Shown: positions 53,001 through 58,123, counted from the stretch's first letter. The stretch is DNA of 64,000 nt from Cladorhizidae sp. MBARI D1340-BT2 (GCA_028752905.1 JAQNBH010000007.1:13792759-13856758), one strand, 5' to 3'. Notes: generated by a model not told the origin, from the letters alone. Numbers and translations: made by a program.

Positions 53001-53450
53001 CAAACCACTAGAGTTTCAGGTTGATGACTTAGTGTATGCAAGTAACTATAAGCATGGATCTACATGGTTTCTCGGAAAGATGACATGTGTTTGAAGTTCA
53101 GTCAACCAGATTATTTTTTCTTGAATAAATTTTTTATATTTTCATATCAGTACACTCTCTTACCATACAACCAACATTGTTTCATTGAACTCAGGTATAG
53201 TGAAGTTGTAGGGAAGTGTTGGGAGCTGAAACCAGAGAACAGGCCAAATTTCAGTGATGTGGTTGCTCTTGTTTCATCGCTCCTGGAAACCAACGCCGAA
53301 TACATGAGTTTTGGTGAGTGCACTATTCTGGAGAACAATACTTCAGTTTCTGATGCAAAAACCAAGGAGATAACTGCTTGCAACTCTGGAGACATTGACA
53401 CCATCGAGATGATAGAAGCAACAGCTATCAACAGGATGCTAGATATGTGA
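4432..53450 (+). CDS. Receptor tyrosine kinase with Calx-beta ectodomain (27 exons, 5' end outside window)
   Basis: Exons: 4432-4563, 4803-5003, 8321-8536, 8771-8998, 12202-12591, 12685-12840, 13409-13648, 19388-19531, 24477-24683, 24937-25077, 26069-26296, 26529-26669, 26850-27062, 28136-28291, 32201-32422, 32501-32641, 38666-38866, 39147-39293, 39436-39775, 43302-43324, 43396-43509, 43861-43947, 43995-44218, 44297-44400, 49496-49661, 49789-49931, 53195-53450. All have AG acceptors and GT donors. The exons sum to 4,961 nt, and with one base from the missing upstream exon they give 1,653 codons plus TGA without a frame break. Approximate residues: Calx-beta-like modules 1-1233, membrane helix 1234-1263, juxtamembrane to about 1320, kinase about 1323-1605, short tail to 1653. 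The role is inferred: a plasma-membrane receptor with a Ca2+-binding or adhesive ectodomain and tyrosine kinase output. No ligand or orthologue is recognised. The signal peptide was not found. The 8321 boundary has an alternative acceptor 6 nt downstream. Confidence 0.85.
5004..8320. other. Intron between modules 1 and 2 (3.3 kb)
   Basis: Scanned on both strands; no exon with the Calx-beta signature, no transposon protein and no long repeat was recognised. Short homopolymer and A-rich patches occur near 7217-7250. Confidence 0.5.
8321..8998 (+). CDS. Calx-beta-like module 2 (exons 8321-8536 and 8771-8998)
   Basis: Exon A ([18 protein letters not shown]...) is longer than the other A-half exons and more divergent, and ends before gtaaga. 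Exon B carries the characteristic [15 protein letters not shown] segment and ends IIDNDG before gtaggt. Acceptor choice: cag at 8318-8320 gives IVVF in line with other modules (IVIGF, VAVIGF); the tag at 8324-8326 would remove two residues in the same frame. Confidence 0.7.
8999..12201. other. Intron between modules 2 and 3 (3.2 kb)
   Basis: No recognisable exon or element. A small frame on the minus strand at 11062-11304 resembles nothing I know. Confidence 0.5.
12202..12591 (+). CDS. Calx-beta-like module 3 (single exon)
   Basis: This is the only ectodomain module held in one exon (130 codons). It starts [17 protein letters not shown], has [19 protein letters not shown] and ends VISDNNC before gtaaga. 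Both halves of the fold are present, which supports reading neighbouring short exons as A/B pairs of one domain. Entered and left in phase 1. Confidence 0.75.
12685..13648 (+). CDS. Calx-beta-like module 4 (exons 12685-12840 and 13409-13648)
   Basis: Exon A begins [18 protein letters not shown] and ends ITPGSA before gtaatc. Exon B has [17 protein letters not shown] and ends INILDDDG before gtatgt. It closely resembles module 8 (28136-32422): both have VNESA in the A half, GSA at its end, and IT/DD.I.E..ESFT plus ILDDDG in the B half. The two form a distinct subtype within the array. Confidence 0.75.
15290..16150 (+). pseudogene. Decayed Ty3/gypsy-type gag fragment in the intron before module 5
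   Basis: The plus strand reads [17 protein letters not shown], then [40 protein letters not shown], the pattern of LTR-retrotransposon capsid. After an interruption at roughly 15690-16040 it resumes with [19 protein letters not shown]. Several stops and frameshifts. The surrounding intron (13649-19387) holds nothing else I can name. Confidence 0.6.
19388..24683 (+). CDS. Calx-beta-like module 5 (exons 19388-19531 and 24477-24683)
   Basis: Exon A reads [17 protein letters not shown] and ends phase 1 before gtgagt. Exon B reads [18 protein letters not shown], then [20 protein letters not shown], and ends IIILGDDG before gtaaaa. The halves are separated by a 4.9-kb intron containing retroelement debris. 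Exon B is very like the B exons at 26069 and 26850. Confidence 0.8.
20017..20310. repeat. Two short direct duplications
   Basis: A 31-bp unit (TTCAACTCTATGACTGTCAG...) is repeated head-to-tail at 20017-20074. A segment with GAGTTTTTGCTGGARTACTT is repeated at about 20218 and 20270. Both are unexplained by any gene. Confidence 0.8.
20380..20560 (+). pseudogene. Possible retroelement aspartic protease remnant
   Basis: The plus strand reads [12 protein letters not shown] around 20405-20445, with the DTGAS active-site triad typical of LTR-retroelement proteases. Stops lie on both sides. The motif is short, so the call is tentative. Confidence 0.35.
20940..21110. repeat. Imperfect tandem duplication
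   Basis: A segment of about 110 bp with CATCCAAACATKAGTCTRGT, GAATTAGA and CATATCATRACTG is present twice in tandem (about 20945-21015 and 21040-21105). The second copy runs into the BEL/Pao gag fragment. Confidence 0.65.
21097..21340 (-). pseudogene. BEL/Pao-type gag fragment (DUF1759-like)
   Basis: The minus strand reads [14 protein letters not shown] followed by [17 protein letters not shown], matching the L.LP.FDG....W.SFW..F...H...L pattern of the BEL/Pao gag N-terminal domain. The frame opens near 21321, extends weakly upstream (to about 22000), and is stopped near 21100. Confidence 0.55.
21341..24476. other. Remainder of intron 19532-24476
   Basis: Beyond the gag fragment no domain was recognised. 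Small frames (for example 22838-23098 +) have no identifiable motif. Confidence 0.4.
24937..26296 (+). CDS. Calx-beta-like module 6 (exons 24937-25077 and 26069-26296)
   Basis: Exon A reads [19 protein letters not shown] and ends TSGTAN before gtaagt, near-identical in layout to the A exon at 19388. Exon B begins [18 protein letters not shown], contains [17 protein letters not shown] and ends IIILGDEG. The B exon has a short inserted acidic repeat (DGDTQDGYT) absent from its sisters. Confidence 0.8.
26529..27062 (+). CDS. Calx-beta-like module 7 (exons 26529-26669 and 26850-27062)
   Basis: Exon A ([20 protein letters not shown]) ends phase 1 before gtaagt. It has diverged from the [10 protein letters not shown] form of modules 5 and 6, with two cysteines and a basic KKRK run. 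Exon B ([12 protein letters not shown]..., [20 protein letters not shown]) ends YIEDDDG before gtaaac. The internal intron is only 180 bp. Confidence 0.75.
28136..32422 (+). CDS. Calx-beta-like module 8 (exons 28136-28291 and 32201-32422)
   Basis: Exon A reads [18 protein letters not shown] and ends ARTGSA before gtaata. Exon B contains [18 protein letters not shown] and ends ISILDDDG before gtaaat. It is the partner in sequence type to module 4. Its 3.9-kb internal intron carries a CATC/CACC microsatellite and an antisense LINE 3' fragment. Confidence 0.75.
28738..28935. repeat. (CATC/CACC)n microsatellite
   Basis: Tetranucleotide repeat of CATC and CACC units with interruptions. It gives His/Pro/Ser/Thr-rich frames on the plus strand that are not genes. 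Located in the internal intron of module 8. Confidence 0.9.
28936..31089. other. Intronic stretch without recognisable gene
   Basis: Open frames exist on the minus strand (30316-30720, 134 codons; 29309-29551) but carry no motif I recognise and no Calx-beta signature. They could be decayed mobile element sequence. Confidence 0.4.
31090..32040 (-). pseudogene. LINE 3' fragment (RT C-terminal region and CCHC-like end)
   Basis: Reading the minus strand from about 32000 down: [38 protein letters not shown], and after frameshifts [16 protein letters not shown] then [15 protein letters not shown]. This is the familiar C-terminal order of a non-LTR retrotransposon ORF2 (thumb region, then a Cys-His finger). 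Stops and frameshifts throughout; 5'-truncated. Confidence 0.7.
32501..38866 (+). CDS. Calx-beta-like module 9 (exons 32501-32641 and 38666-38866)
   Basis: Exon A reads [20 protein letters not shown] and ends phase 1 before gtaaga. Exon B is read from the ttacag acceptor at 38660-38665: [18 protein letters not shown], then [18 protein letters not shown], ending IHILDDEG before gtaacc. The 6-kb intron between the halves holds an antisense gypsy element. An open frame extends upstream of 38666, but only the part after the acceptor aligns with sister modules. Confidence 0.7.
33100..33725 (-). pseudogene. Gypsy gag zinc knuckle and protease fragment
   Basis: The minus strand reads [17 protein letters not shown] (a CCHC knuckle) followed by [12 protein letters not shown] and a decayed protease with [11 protein letters not shown] near its end. 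This is a gag-pol junction. It directly abuts the RT end of the next element near 33725, so it comes from another copy or a rearranged piece. Confidence 0.7.
33725..34420 (-). pseudogene. Gypsy reverse transcriptase (broken)
   Basis: The minus strand begins with [19 protein letters not shown] and [16 protein letters not shown] (34175-34369), lacks the central palm segment, and resumes with [11 protein letters not shown] (the Y/F-x-DD active site) and [11 protein letters not shown] (33796-34068). It ends in a frameshifted tether ([12 protein letters not shown]). The middle of the palm domain is deleted or scrambled. Confidence 0.75.
34693..35860 (-). pseudogene. Gypsy integrase (broken)
   Basis: Zinc-binding N-terminus with [12 protein letters not shown] (35626-35853), catalytic core with [11 protein letters not shown] and ISDRGSNF (35202-35498, two of the DDE acidic residues), and a C-terminal portion at 34693-35019. 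Frames are separated by stops. It lies upstream of the RT in element orientation. Confidence 0.8.
36175..36862 (-). pseudogene. Gypsy protease region
   Basis: Minus frame 36476-36862 contains [13 protein letters not shown], an aspartic protease active site (DSGA). The 36175-36390 frame has [13 protein letters not shown], the C-terminal ILG-x-D segment of the same enzyme. A frameshift separates them. Confidence 0.75.
36859..37997 (-). pseudogene. Gypsy gag with coiled-coil and SCAN-like region
   Basis: Three minus frames: 37623-37997 (Pro/Ser/Gln-rich, then charged), 37364-37558 (long Arg/Glu-rich coiled coil, [19 protein letters not shown]) and 36859-37074 ([35 protein letters not shown]). 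The last matches the SCAN-like capsid end of some gypsy gags. Confidence 0.65.
37986..37999 (-). other. Putative primer-binding site
   Basis: TGGTGGCAGTTGTC on the minus strand lies two bases from the LTR end, where a tRNA primer-binding site is expected. TGGTGGCAG-type sites are common in invertebrate LTR elements. The tRNA was not assigned. Confidence 0.5.
38002..38304 (-). repeat. 303-bp long terminal repeat (5' LTR of the antisense element)
   Basis: Bounded by TGTTAGG at 38002-38008 and its inverse CCTAACA at 38298-38304, the usual TG...CA ends. Inside it a TATA-like TATAAAA lies at 38229-38235. It is placed immediately upstream of gag in element orientation. Confidence 0.75.
39147..39775 (+). 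CDS. Module 10 and transmembrane segment (exons 39147-39293 and 39436-39775)
   Basis: Exon 39147-39293 is an A-half ([19 protein letters not shown]). Exon 39436-39775 completes a diverged module ([15 protein letters not shown], then [17 protein letters not shown]) that lacks the usual acidic ending. It continues into a helix starting [12 protein letters not shown] at 39630 and ending near 39722, followed by RFVRRKR, a stop-transfer signal that fixes the orientation as type I. The exon ends in phase 2 (AG before gtatgt), the first break from the 1-1 phase pattern. Confidence 0.85.
40556..40618. repeat. (AAAC/AAAT)n microsatellite
   Basis: Tetranucleotide AAAC units grading into AAAT. It sits just upstream of the LINE 3' fragments. 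Confidence 0.9.
40690..40815 (-). pseudogene. LINE ORF2 C-terminal fragment, copy 1
   Basis: Nearly the same 110-bp GC-rich sequence as 41245-41355 (CCGCTGGACCGCCACGGATA etc.). Truncated at the A-rich edge near 40816. GC content stands out from the AT-rich surroundings. Confidence 0.65.
40862..41065 (+). pseudogene. LINE ORF2 C-terminal fragment, plus orientation
   Basis: The plus frame reads [20 protein letters not shown] then GRRVSRTTG and [14 protein letters not shown]. This parallels [17 protein letters not shown] and [13 protein letters not shown] of the minus-strand copy at 41240-41490, so it is a diverged relative in opposite orientation. Followed by an AT-dinucleotide tract. Confidence 0.6.
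41240..41495 (-). pseudogene. LINE ORF2 C-terminal fragment, copy 2
   Basis: The minus strand reads [52 protein letters not shown] and ends at a stop after CTTVLGI. This LQRLS.A.QRGN ending is seen at the C-terminus of several metazoan LINE ORF2 proteins. 5'-truncated into the simple repeats at 41500. Confidence 0.65.
41500..41975. repeat. Graded tetranucleotide simple repeat
   Basis: AAAT-type units pass into AAAC, AACC, GACA, then GATA. Minus-strand frames of low complexity (Phe/Tyr/Leu, Cys/Leu/Ser) across it are not genes. It ends at the second copy of the hairpin-bearing repeat. Confidence 0.9.
41985..42155 (+). repeat. Short interspersed repeat copy 2 with hairpin tail
   Basis: Same family as 1975-2145, also directly following a graded tetranucleotide array in the same orientation. 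The hairpin at 42085-42101 differs from copy 1 by a paired change (A-T to G-C), followed by GAAATGTC. It lies in the receptor intron between the membrane and juxtamembrane exons. Confidence 0.7.
42160..43301. other. Rest of intron before the juxtamembrane exons
   Basis: No motif recognised; frames at 42338-42761 on the minus strand are short and unsupported. Confidence 0.45.
43302..43509 (+). CDS. Juxtamembrane exons (23-nt microexon 43302-43324, and 43396-43509)
   Basis: The microexon converts phase 2 to phase 1 and encodes R-SPSSMDP between tctag and gtatta. The next exon encodes [14 protein letters not shown] and ends NETVGQG, the first half of the kinase glycine loop. The microexon is supported only by phase compatibility and splice signals. 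Without it, the phase-2 end of the membrane exon cannot join the phase-1 acceptor at 43396. Confidence 0.65.
43861..44218 (+). CDS. Tyrosine kinase N-lobe (exons 43861-43947 and 43995-44218)
   Basis: The first exon finishes the glycine loop ([12 protein letters not shown]) and has the VAVK ATP-anchoring lysine. The second has the helix C glutamate (LLEECSRM), then [11 protein letters not shown] and the hinge [17 protein letters not shown], which resembles receptor tyrosine kinases. The intron between them (43948-43994) is only 47 bp. The second exon ends in phase 0 before gtaagt, after a short acidic stretch that may be a small kinase insert. Confidence 0.9.
44297..44400 (+). CDS. Kinase catalytic-loop exon
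   Basis: Encodes [13 protein letters not shown] followed by [20 protein letters not shown] is the receptor-type tyrosine kinase catalytic loop, with the catalytic aspartate and the Mg-binding asparagine both present. Acceptor ttacag, donor gtgagt; ends phase 2 and joins ATG at the 49496 acceptor across a 5.1-kb intron. Confidence 0.9.
44730..45000 (+). pseudogene. pogo/Tigger-like transposase C-terminal fragment
   Basis: The plus strand reads [20 protein letters not shown] then [19 protein letters not shown]. This matches the 'W..V....I..SF..CGIS' ending that follows the DDE catalytic domain in pogo/Tigger transposases. After this the frame is Glu/Asp-rich. Single-fragment evidence from a short motif, inside the kinase intron 44401-49495. 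Confidence 0.5.
45620..46330. repeat. GGAAT-like degenerate satellite (~0.7 kb)
   Basis: Irregular array of AATGGAATAGAATGGAATAAA units. The minus strand gives Phe/Tyr/Ser/Ile/Pro-only frames (45582-46186) that are repeat artefacts. Confidence 0.9.
46935..47170. repeat. Degenerate minisatellite with GTGAATTTGGTTGTGCATG-like units
   Basis: Repeats of TATGTGAATTTGRTTGTRCAT-type units about 33-40 bp apart, diverged. No coding potential. Confidence 0.6.
48030..48475. repeat. 21-bp minisatellite in a kinase intron
   Basis: About 20 copies of a unit like AACTATGGTTGTTGTGAGTGAGC with variations (GGTGGTTG, GGCTGTTG, GATTGTTG). Purine/pyrimidine skewed. Located between the catalytic-loop and activation-segment exons. 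Confidence 0.9.
49496..49661 (+). CDS. Kinase activation-segment exon
   Basis: Encodes [13 protein letters not shown] with the DFG magnesium motif, then an activation loop with a candidate autophosphorylation tyrosine in KDYFRQ, then [11 protein letters not shown], where WMAPES is the APE-equivalent motif of tyrosine kinases. It ends at SEKTDV, just before the conserved WSFGV of the next exon. Phase 2 in, phase 0 out (gtacgt). Confidence 0.9.
49789..49931 (+). CDS. Kinase helix F-G exon
   Basis: Encodes [20 protein letters not shown] then a loop and [12 protein letters not shown], the standard tyrosine kinase C-lobe order. Acceptor tgtag, donor gtgagg, ends phase 2. Confidence 0.9.
50160..50790 (-). 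pseudogene. Gypsy reverse transcriptase fragment
   Basis: The minus strand reads [40 protein letters not shown], then after a gap [33 protein letters not shown] and [13 protein letters not shown]. This is the order of a gypsy RT, with part of the palm missing between NAVTQE and SPFGKF. Several frames; in the kinase intron 49932-53194. Confidence 0.7.
51935..52490 (+). pseudogene. Gypsy RNase H end and integrase zinc-binding region
   Basis: The plus strand reads [20 protein letters not shown], the tether of RNase H to integrase, then integrase N-terminal sequence ending ICQTHQNLP, like the finger of K02A2.6-type elements. Stops interrupt it. It has the opposite orientation to the RT fragment at 50160-50790, so the two are not one element. 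Confidence 0.65.
52860..53070 (+). pseudogene. Integrase C-terminal fragment
   Basis: The plus strand reads [25 protein letters not shown], then [17 protein letters not shown], an integrase end with the GD-x-V segment. Separated from the N-terminal part by about 370 bp of unrelated sequence. It lies 125 bp before the terminal receptor exon. Confidence 0.65.
53195..53450 (+). CDS. Terminal exon: kinase helix H-I and short cytoplasmic tail
   Basis: After the acceptor at 53191-53194 the exon encodes [19 protein letters not shown], the conserved CW...RP segment, then a tail of about 50 residues. The tail has a possible phosphotyrosine site (EYMSF) and is rich in Thr, Ser and acidic residues. The stop is TGA at 53448-53450. 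No AATAAA signal is evident in the next 200 bp, so the polyadenylation site was not placed. Confidence 0.88.
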
Positions 53451-53656
53451 CTGCTAAATTCTAGTCTAGTACTATTCCCACACAGATTTTGCTTGCAATA
53501 ATATATATAAGTACACCAGTGTTTGACTGTTTAGTCTTAGCCACAAAGTGTTTGTCTCAATTTATATATGATGGTTTTGTAAATATAGATAATGTTTAAA
53601 AAAAATATTTCTGTATGTATTTATGTTATTTTTAATATTTTTTCTCTCCATTGGGC

Positions 53657-53698
53657 TAGGGCTAAGGCTGGAGTTAGGGCTAGGGTTAGGGCTAGGGT
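53657..53698. repeat. Degenerate telomere-like hexamer repeat, second tract
   Basis: GGGCTAGGGCTAAGGCTGG and TTAGGGCTAGGG units, the same family as 2946-3000, about 200 bp after the receptor stop codon. Confidence 0.8.
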
Positions 53699-53699
53699 C

Positions 53700-54528
53700 A
53701 TATTTCAGTAAATTAATTTTTTATTAGTTCATAATTATGATAACATTCCCAAGGCATCACAGCTAAAGAAGTTCCACCCCATAATTGATCAGTAGTGTTG
53801 GTTTCTACAATTCGATTTTCTCATATCTCTACCATTGTAGCATTACTTAGCTTCTCAGTATAGGAAGAGGGCTCTTGACGTTTGCAAAAGAATTGATTTT
53901 GTTTGGTAAATTTGTTCACATTTTAATTGGGCATCTATGGATCAAGTTTGCTGGAGATAAATGGCTACACATTGTCTCATGGTCTGGAAAAAGAGAGCTT
54001 GTACAGTGAGACCCAATGATAAGCCAGATAAGAGTCAATTATATAGGCTTGATATGTTGAACATTGACGAAATAATGAAGTAATGTTTCAGCAAAGAGAA
54101 CAAAAAGTGAGTCTTGACATGCTGATTGATGTCTGATATAATTGACTGGGGGGTGGAGATAATTGTTTACTTAATAATGGCAGACTTGGCTTTGCAAATT
54201 TTATTTGAAGGTTTGGAGGTAGATTCTGCCTTGAAATGTTTCATTTTGCAATTTCTGATGAAATATTTTCACCACCAATCAGCTAGAATTTTAGTCATCA
54301 TTACAAAATAGGAAGGATTTTTAGATCTTGACAGTACAGTGAAATAGGACTACACACCAACTTCGTTCATCATAAGGGTCCTGCATTAAGGGATATTTGT
54401 TATTATTACCTCCAACATTAAGCATTAAAAACCTTGAGATTCAAACTAGAATTACAGATGTAACTAGTCCAATTATCTAGTTTGACTGCCACATGTAGTA
54501 ACAGATAGCTCCTTAAAGTTCCAATCTC
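53700..54528. other. Intergenic stretch after the receptor gene
   Basis: Nothing recognised; may include 3' untranslated sequence near its start. Confidence 0.4.
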
Positions 54529-54604
54529 AGCCATCGCGAAGATATGAGTTGATGTGCATCAATCCACAATGCAAGTATTGATTACTCGTGTCTTCGTGAT
54601 GGCT
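54529..54604. repeat. 76-nt near-palindrome
   Basis: AGCCATCGCGAAGATATGAG is mirrored at the far side as the reverse complement of AGCCATCACGAAGACACGAG, with a loop of roughly 25-30 nt. Could be a fold-back element or short MITE; no coding content. Confidence 0.8.
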
Positions 54605-54905
54605 ACAGGTTAGAATTTTGAAGAGCTAGCTGTATACATTGCTATCTGTGGCTTACGGCCAACCAACTACAAGCTAGAGAATGGTGCTATATTTATACCT
54701 CGTGCCTGCACTTCTGAAATTCCTACTGTCATAACCTTTTCCAGCTATATAGACTGGCCTGGCTGTGCTGCGCATGTGAGAATGGACTGCACAGTTAATA
54801 ACTCATGTGTCCCTTTAGCAGATAGCAGAACAAGCCAACCTGAAATAGGACAAACAACAACAAAGATCATAACTAATAATCAATGAGTGAAAAACTAAGA
54901 AAAAG

Positions 54906-55522
54906 AAAAAAGCTAGAGCATGTATTGATGCACCAAGTAATTTTGTCTGTCATCCTTTCCTTTCAGCTGAAGCAGCCTGCCTGTGCAACAATTTTTTATT
55001 TGTATTAAGGCCTATAGGTTTTGGAGGGCCTACTCGGGTTTATTAGGGTTGTTGTTTGTCTTTTTTCTGGCTGTCTTATTCTGCTATCTGGTAAGGAGTC
55101 ACATCAACTATCATTCAATCATGTAGCGCAGCCAGGCTAGTCTATTTTAGAATCTCCATGCAATCACTATATATATATCTTCACTATGACAACCAAACCT
55201 TATTTACCTGGTTGACCCTTTCACATTTTTTTCAGGTGAATGTGCAGAGAATATATGGATCCTACATACCTACATATAAATATATTCATTCGATTTATGC
55301 AAAGTTCTCCACCCAATTTCCCACTGAAGGGATTAGCTTCTCAGTATTATGCTCACCAATAAACCACTGCAAGCTCTCTAAAACCACCTACCCCATAGGC
55401 CCTCATACCCAAACCCCCAATTAAATTCCCTGCATAGGCAGGTGAGAAAGGATGGCAGACAGAAAAGGCTAATGGTGAAGATGGACATAGTTACTCATTC
55501 ATCTACATGCTCTAGCTTTTTT
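54906..55522. mobile_element. MITE-like element with long inverted termini
   Basis: The left end AAAAAAGCTAGAGCATGTA (from 54906) and the right end (to 55522) are inverted copies. Similarity continues inward through CTGTCWGCCATCCTTT-like and CACCTGCCT-like blocks for about 90 bp. No transposase in the middle; the target-site duplication is unclear. Confidence 0.65.
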
Positions 55523-55539
55523 CTTTTTTTGGCCAGAGT

Positions 55540-57075
55540 GTTGTAAGGAATTCCTACTCCTAGAGGGTGGTCTGGATAAACATCCAGAATGTTTCATTGT
55601 CTGTCACTACAAGGCATAATTTGCCACACTGAGCACATTCATGGCAAAGCGGAAGTCAAGTATGAGACATGCATACTGTGGAGCCAAGGTCAAAGCTTTT
55701 TGTCAACAGTGTGTGGGTTTCATTGAATAAAATCTCATCGGCAATTGAAAACTTTTGGTGGACACAAAGTTATTTCACTGGAGGAACTGAATCAAGGCAG
55801 ATATAAAGTTAACATCACGAAGGAATGTTCTGCAAAGTAGTGTCCAGCTCATGAGGAGCAGCTGATAGTTTATTGCTTTGACTGCGATAGTATTATCTGT
55901 CATCACTGCATGATGAAGCACCACAGAGACCGCATCTTGGAGTTCTGCAAGATAGCTTCTGCCACAGTAGAAATCAGCCAATGGCAATATTACAGCATCT
56001 TAGAGAAGTGGAGGTTAATTTATAACATAATGTTGATGAGATAGAGACCACATACTGTGAGCTAGCATTCCAGGGGGACTCTGTTGCCAACAACATCCAC
56101 AATTTCTTTTAAGATCTCCACAAGATCATGGAGTATATAGCAAAAGTGAGAACTGTTGGAAGATGCTGCAAGAAGAGTGGGAGAGAAGATGTACGAGCTT
56201 TCACTATATAGGAAAAGAACTTGTCTCTGGCTAATGCACAGGTTCATATTTTTCAAGACTGTGCCAAGCAGTCTCTGAGGCACTGTGCTGACACTGAAGT
56301 GATGAGCCTGCTATCTGAGATTACTAATCAAATAGAGCAAGAGATAGAAGAGCACGTTCAGCCAGAAGGAGCATAGAGGCGATGGACATAGGTATGGAGG
56401 TGATGTGTGCCGAGGGCCTACAGCATCTCTGCCTGAACTCAGCCAAGATCATTGAACTTCCCCTCTATCCATTTAAGTGCACAGTCACTTTTGATCAGCC
56501 TAAATAGATGCATTCAAGACTGTATCTGGCTTTAGAGAGCAAAAGGCTCTCCAACAATCAGCTAAAATAGGATACCTCTGAAGTTGACTCCTCATTTGAA
56601 GTCTCTGTCAATTGATGCATTATCAAAGTGCTGATAGAACTGGGGGGGGGGGGGGGAGGAGGGGGGGGGCAATTATTGAATATTGGCAGATGTTATTAAA
56701 TGTGTCAGAGAGGGAAACCAACTGAGAAATGTCTAACCTAAACTTGACCATGCAGAGCTGTTAATGGTGAAGGCAACATTTACTGTACTAGTTAAAAAAT
56801 ATTCACATCCAGTAAAAATGGTATAATGATCAGGTACACAAGGTCAGGCAAGTGGAATGTCCAGATCATCATGGTATGGCAGTTGTTGGAGATGAGATAA
56901 TGGTGTGCGAGGATAATAAAGGTACTACTATGGTGTACAATAGAGAATTGATTTATGCCTGATAAATTGTTGGTAGTGATTGCCATGACAACATATACAT
57001 TACTGGCTACAGCAACTCTTGTCACACATCTTGTCCAGATAACGCAGACTGTTGTGGTACATTACCACGTGAAAG
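55540..57075 (+). pseudogene. TRIM-like gene remnant: B-box, filamin-like, NHL
   Basis: The plus strand in shifting frames reads CPAHEEQLIVYCFDCDSIIC then HHCMMKHHRDR (B-box), a helical stretch (DTEVMSLLSEITNQIEQEI), EVMCAEGLQHLC...ELPL.PFKCTVTF (start of the filamin-like domain), and near the end HGMAVVGDEIMVCEDNKGT and SDCHDNIYITGYSNSC (NHL repeats). TRIM-NHL proteins are usual E3 ligase-type cytoplasmic factors. This copy has many stops and lacks most of the filamin and NHL parts. A G-run at 56641-56670 interrupts it. Confidence 0.65.
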
Positions 57076-58020
57076 GTCTAAAAGATACACCCGAAAGTGT
57101 CGTATGGCCTCCACCACTCCCAGACACTCTTGCTCAGTGATGGTATACCAGGTCTCCGTTCCTTTGAGGCAGCAACTGTAAAATGTCATGGGTTAGTCCT
57201 GCCCATCTTTTCCTGTCTGGCTGAGTAGCGCTCCAATAACAATTAGAAGTGTGCATGTGTAGGGATGAACAGTTTGGTATAGGCTGATGAGGACCAGTCT
57301 CCTGACAACTCCTTCTTGATGTCCTGGATGATTCGTTCTTGTTCACTCGTCCACTCCTCCATGTCATGAGTATTCTTCCGTGTTGTGTCGGTAGTACTGC
57401 CATCAAACCATATCCACAGATGAATCTTTGATAATAGTTTGACAGGCGCAGGAATGCCCTCATCTCCTTCTTTCGTTTGGGTCTGTGGGACTTCTTGATG
57501 GACTCAATTTTTGCATGTTGAGGTCGTACTTGTCCTCAGCTTACTTGGTGGCCCAGGAACTGGCAGTCAGAGATATTGTCAGCTGACATTTCTGTGCCTT
57601 CAATGTCAGTCCCGTTTTCCCAGTCGGATTAGTACAGCCTCCAGGTGGGACAGTTGTTCATCAAACTTCAGACTGAAAACAACAATATCATCGTAGGCTG
57701 CAGCGATTGAAGCCATACCTGCTAGTGTCACATTTATCTTTCGCTAAAATTTCAGTGTGATGAATGCTGTTTTCGGAATTGAGTCATGATGCGCCAGAAC
57801 CTGGTGGTACTGTCTTGCTAAGTCCAGAGTTGTGAGCAATCTTGTTCTCGCCAGCCCATCAATCAGTTCATCAACCCTAGGTAGTGTAGAAACACGTGGA
57901 CTGGGGAAGTTTATACAGATAGTAGTCCGACTCACTGAGAAGTTCATCCGATGTTGGCTATCACACATCAACACCTTCAGTCCCAGATAAGGCCCTATTT
58001 GACACTCCATCAAAGTCAGG
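57040..58020 (-). pseudogene. Gypsy RT and RNase H fragment, antisense
   Basis: The minus strand, from 58013: LPRVDELIDGLARTRLLTTL DLARQYHQVL, KTAFIT, then AAYDDIVVFSLKF (YxDD-type active site), RAFLRLSNYYQRFI, and RNase H-like TWYTITEQECLGVVEAIRHF. The palm is shortened between KTAFIT and AAYDDIV. It abuts the plus-strand element at about 58030. Confidence 0.75.
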
Positions 58021-58123
58021 CTAGCCTCAGTATCACAAGTGAAGATGAGACATATGAGTTGCTTCAGAGAAGGGCACTATGTAAGAGAATGGGGGCACAT
58101 GGGCGCCTAATGCCCTAAGAGAG

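Noticed and set aside
53064..53194. Upstream part of the terminal-exon frame as coding
   Set aside because: Precedes the tcag acceptor; includes the integrase fragment end and does not match kinase sequence.
56641..56670. G-runs (also 63511-63540) as regulatory G-quadruplexes
   Set aside because: They sit in a pseudogene and inside a MITE; nothing ties them to regulation.
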